Shown here: positions 5,362 to 6,321 of the stretch, piece by piece | Numbering within the stretch: position 1 is the first letter of the stretch | How the letters are laid out: the number at the start of each line of letters is the position of its first letter | Assembly: GCA_026389055.1 (NCBI GenBank) | Contig: JAPLIO010000176.1 | Span: 1-6,321, forward strand | Direction: 5' to 3' | Source: Candidatus Melainabacteria bacterium | GTDB taxonomy: Bacteria > Cyanobacteriota > Vampirovibrionia > Vampirovibrionales > JAJTHC01 | Length of the DNA stretch: 6,321 nucleotides | The notes under the pieces: generated by a model | Seen by the model: only the letters and a program-made list of their open reading frames with translations | Told to the model about the DNA's origin: nothing | Databases searched by the model: none | Made by a program: the position numbers and the translations under genes

Positions 5362-6321
5362 ATGCTGACCATTCAAGCTATTACAACAGAAAATAGCCTG
5401 TTATTAGAACAATTTAAAGCCTTTCCTACTACGCTATACGCTAACGACCCCTACTGGATGCCTAGCAATGAAGCGTATCCTGAAACGGCTGAGCAGTTTT
5501 TCCTCGTAATGGAAGATGACCGAATTGTGGGTAGGGCGTGTGCTATGGTGAATCCCGCTATCAGTTATCAAAACAACTTGACAGGCTTAGTAGGGTTTTA
5601 TGAATGCGAAGATAATGCCGAAGCTTCTACCTTGTTGTTAAACGCCGTTAAGCAGTATTTAACGGATGTGGGAATGACCTATTTACTTGGTCCTATGAAC
5701 GGCACGACGTGGCAGAAATATCGGTTAACGTTGCCTAGCCAAAATCCGCCGTTTTTTCTGGATAATTACCACAAGCCTTGGTATCACGGTCAATTCGTGG
5801 CGGCTGGGTTTGAGCCAATCGCCCATTATTCATCGACCAAAATAGCGGTTGCAAATAAGCCTTATGAGGCTACGGAAAAAGGTTTAGTGGGATGGGATAA
5901 TGAGGCACGAGGAACGGAATTAGGGCGTTTACACCCAGTAAATAACCGAATGTTGATTCCTTTGGAATCATTCCGCGTAAGCGGAAAATACCGCAGTAAC
6001 AAAATTAGCACGCCCAATAGACCTTTTTCCGTAACCTCTTATAGCCGTTTAAAGGCGTTTGAAGCGGATACTAGCCAAGCTATTACCATCCGTCCTTTTA
6101 ATATGGAGGCATTTGAAGCGGATTTGCACGTTATTTACACGGTTAGCATTGCTAGTTTTCAAGAAAATTTCTTGTATACGCCGCTTTCATTTGAAACCTT
6201 TTTGGCACAATATCTACCCGTTAAAGCGTTGATGAACCCCCAGTTCGTGCTAATTGCCGAAGATGCCTATGCCCAGCCCGTGGGCTTTGTGTTTGCCGTA
6301 GATAATTTGTTCGATAAAACC
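5362..6321 (+). CDS. GNAT-fold acyltransferase-like protein with two GNAT-like halves, carrying an in-frame inserted element (3' truncated by window)
   Basis: The frame is open from ATG 5362 to the window end (320 codons), so the gene is incomplete. Residues 1-167 resemble a GNAT-like domain found in uncharacterised bacterial proteins: LYANDPYWMP (25-34), DRIVGRACAMVNP (53-65), GLVGFYECED (74-83), a helix with LLLNAVKQYL, and YLLGPMNGTTWQKYR (108-122). A second GNAT-like part starts at about 241 with ITIRPFNMEAFEADL, followed by FLYTPLSFETFLAQYL and then FVLIAEDAYAQPVGFVFAVD near the window end. Residues 169-227 are unlike either half and are encoded by a palindromic insertion. Removing it rejoins NKPY to SRLKAFEAD in frame. 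The protein probably binds an acyl-CoA or related donor, but the substrate is unknown and catalysis cannot be judged. It starts 16 bases after the lipid-kinase-like gene, consistent with the same operon. Confidence 0.8.
   Translation, partial: MLTIQAITTENSLLLEQFKAFPTTLYANDPYWMPSNEAYPETAEQFFLVMEDDRIVGRACAMVNPAISYQNNLTGLVGFYECEDNAEASTLLLNAVKQYLTDVGMTYLLGPMNGTTWQKYRLTLPSQNPPFFLDNYHKPWYHGQFVAAGFEPIAHYSSTKIAVANKPYEATEKGLVGWDNEARGTELGRLHPVNNRMLIPLESFRVSGKYRSNKISTPNRPFSVTSYSRLKAFEADTSQAITIRPFNMEAFEADLHVIYTVSIASFQENFLYTPLSFETFLAQYLPVKALMNPQFVLIAEDAYAQPVGFVFAVDNLFDKT
5861..5865. repeat. Left copy of putative target-site duplication
   Basis: CTTAT immediately precedes the left inverted repeat and recurs at 6038-6042 just after the right one. 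Five bases can recur by chance, but the exact placement at both edges of the inverted repeats makes duplication on insertion likely. Confidence 0.55.
5863..5891 (+). repeat. Left terminal inverted repeat of the palindromic element
   Basis: This arm pairs with 6013-6041 at 25 of 29 positions; mismatches are at 5865, 5870, 5884 and 5887. The core TACGGAAAAAGGT (5871-5883) is a perfect 13-base match to the reverse complement of 6021-6033. In the host frame it encodes YEATEKGLVG. Confidence 0.8.
5954..5970 (+). repeat. Hairpin inside the palindromic element
   Basis: TGATTCC, a TTT loop and GGAATCA form a perfect 7-base-pair stem. It lies near the centre of the element and directly abuts a second hairpin, so the transcript of the insertion is probably a compact multi-stem structure. 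Confidence 0.6.
5971..5986 (+). repeat. Second hairpin inside the element, with a GNRA-type loop
   Basis: TTCCGC, GTAA and GCGGAA form a perfect 6-base-pair stem closed by a GUAA loop in RNA, a member of the stable GNRA tetraloops. GCGG at 5981-5984 could alternatively pair with CCGC at 5991-5994. Confidence 0.6.
6013..6041 (-). repeat. Right terminal inverted repeat of the palindromic element
   Basis: This is the inverted partner of 5863-5891, with the core ACCTTTTTCCGTA at 6021-6033. In the host frame it encodes roughly PNRPFSVTSY. In the transcript the two arms could form a long stem closing the whole insertion. Confidence 0.8.
6038..6042. repeat. Right copy of putative target-site duplication
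   Basis: CTTAT matches 5861-5865 at a distance of 177 bases. Deleting one copy with the element restores a continuous host reading frame through the tyrosine codon TAT followed by AGC CGT. Confidence 0.55.

Larger units (their letters stand above)
5866..6037. mobile_element. MITE-like palindromic element inserted in frame in the GNAT gene
   Basis: The element is bounded by terminal inverted repeats. The left end reads GAGGCTACGGAAAAAGGT (5866-5883), and the right end (6021-6038) is its reverse complement with one mismatch. Pairing continues with mismatches to about 5863-5891 and 6013-6041, 25 of 29 positions. CTTAT occurs at both edges (5861-5865 and 6038-6042), as expected of a target-site duplication. 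The repeat-to-repeat period is 177 bases, exactly 59 codons, and there is no stop in the host frame, so the gene stays open. The element encodes no transposase and would have to be mobilised in trans, or spread like the palindromic coding elements known from Rickettsia. I see no second copy in this window, so mobility is inferred from structure alone. One base at the right edge is ambiguous because the C at 6038 fits both the inverted and the direct repeat. Confidence 0.75.

Noticed and set aside
5177..5362. Small + strand open frame at the end of the membrane protein gene
   Set aside because: It is an alternative frame of the last membrane helices and has no start context of its own.
5866..6037. 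Intein or self-splicing intron as explanation of the GNAT insertion
   Set aside because: At 59 codons it is far too short for an intein and lacks splicing-block residues. It keeps the frame open and has transposon-like terminal repeats with flanking direct repeats, so a palindromic mobile element fits better.

Overview
The window holds five genes on the + strand, packed head to tail with gaps of 2 to 16 bases or a short overlap, so it reads as part of one operon. The first and last genes run off the window edges. Shine-Dalgarno-like sequences precede each gene whose start is visible. Base composition is moderate, roughly mid-40s % GC by eye, with frequent TTG, GGG and CCC codons. The taxon cannot be fixed from this alone. 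I see no rRNA, tRNA, CRISPR array or intergenic terminator, and no gene-free stretch over 300 bases.

Layout: (1) bases 2-217, the C-terminal end of an unidentified membrane protein. (2) 220-2834, a PEP-synthase-like phosphotransferase with the domain order of rifampin phosphotransferase (ATP-grasp, central acceptor domain, swivelling histidine domain, no PEP/pyruvate TIM barrel). It is split into two frames near base 775, apparently by a small deletion that also removed conserved residues. (3) 2824-3927, a DUF3419/BtaA-like protein, related to the enzyme that moves the 3-amino-3-carboxypropyl group of S-adenosylmethionine onto diacylglycerol. (4) 3930-5345, a polytopic membrane protein whose N-terminal half resembles CTP-dependent lipid kinases (dolichol, phytol and diacylglycerol kinases) and whose C-terminal half is unassigned membrane sequence. 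(5) 5362 to the window end, a GNAT-fold protein that appears to have two GNAT-like halves.

Taken together, a SAM-dependent headgroup transferase, a membrane lipid kinase, an ATP-dependent phosphotransferase and an acyltransferase-like protein suggest a pathway that builds or remodels a lipid or isoprenoid. That is an inference from family membership and operon layout; no substrate can be read from the sequence.

The most striking non-genic feature is a compact palindromic element of about 172 bases inside gene 5 (5866-6037). It has near-perfect terminal inverted repeats, is flanked by a 5-base direct repeat, and its insertion period of 177 bases is a multiple of three. It therefore adds 59 codons in frame at the apparent linker between the two GNAT-like halves without breaking the gene.
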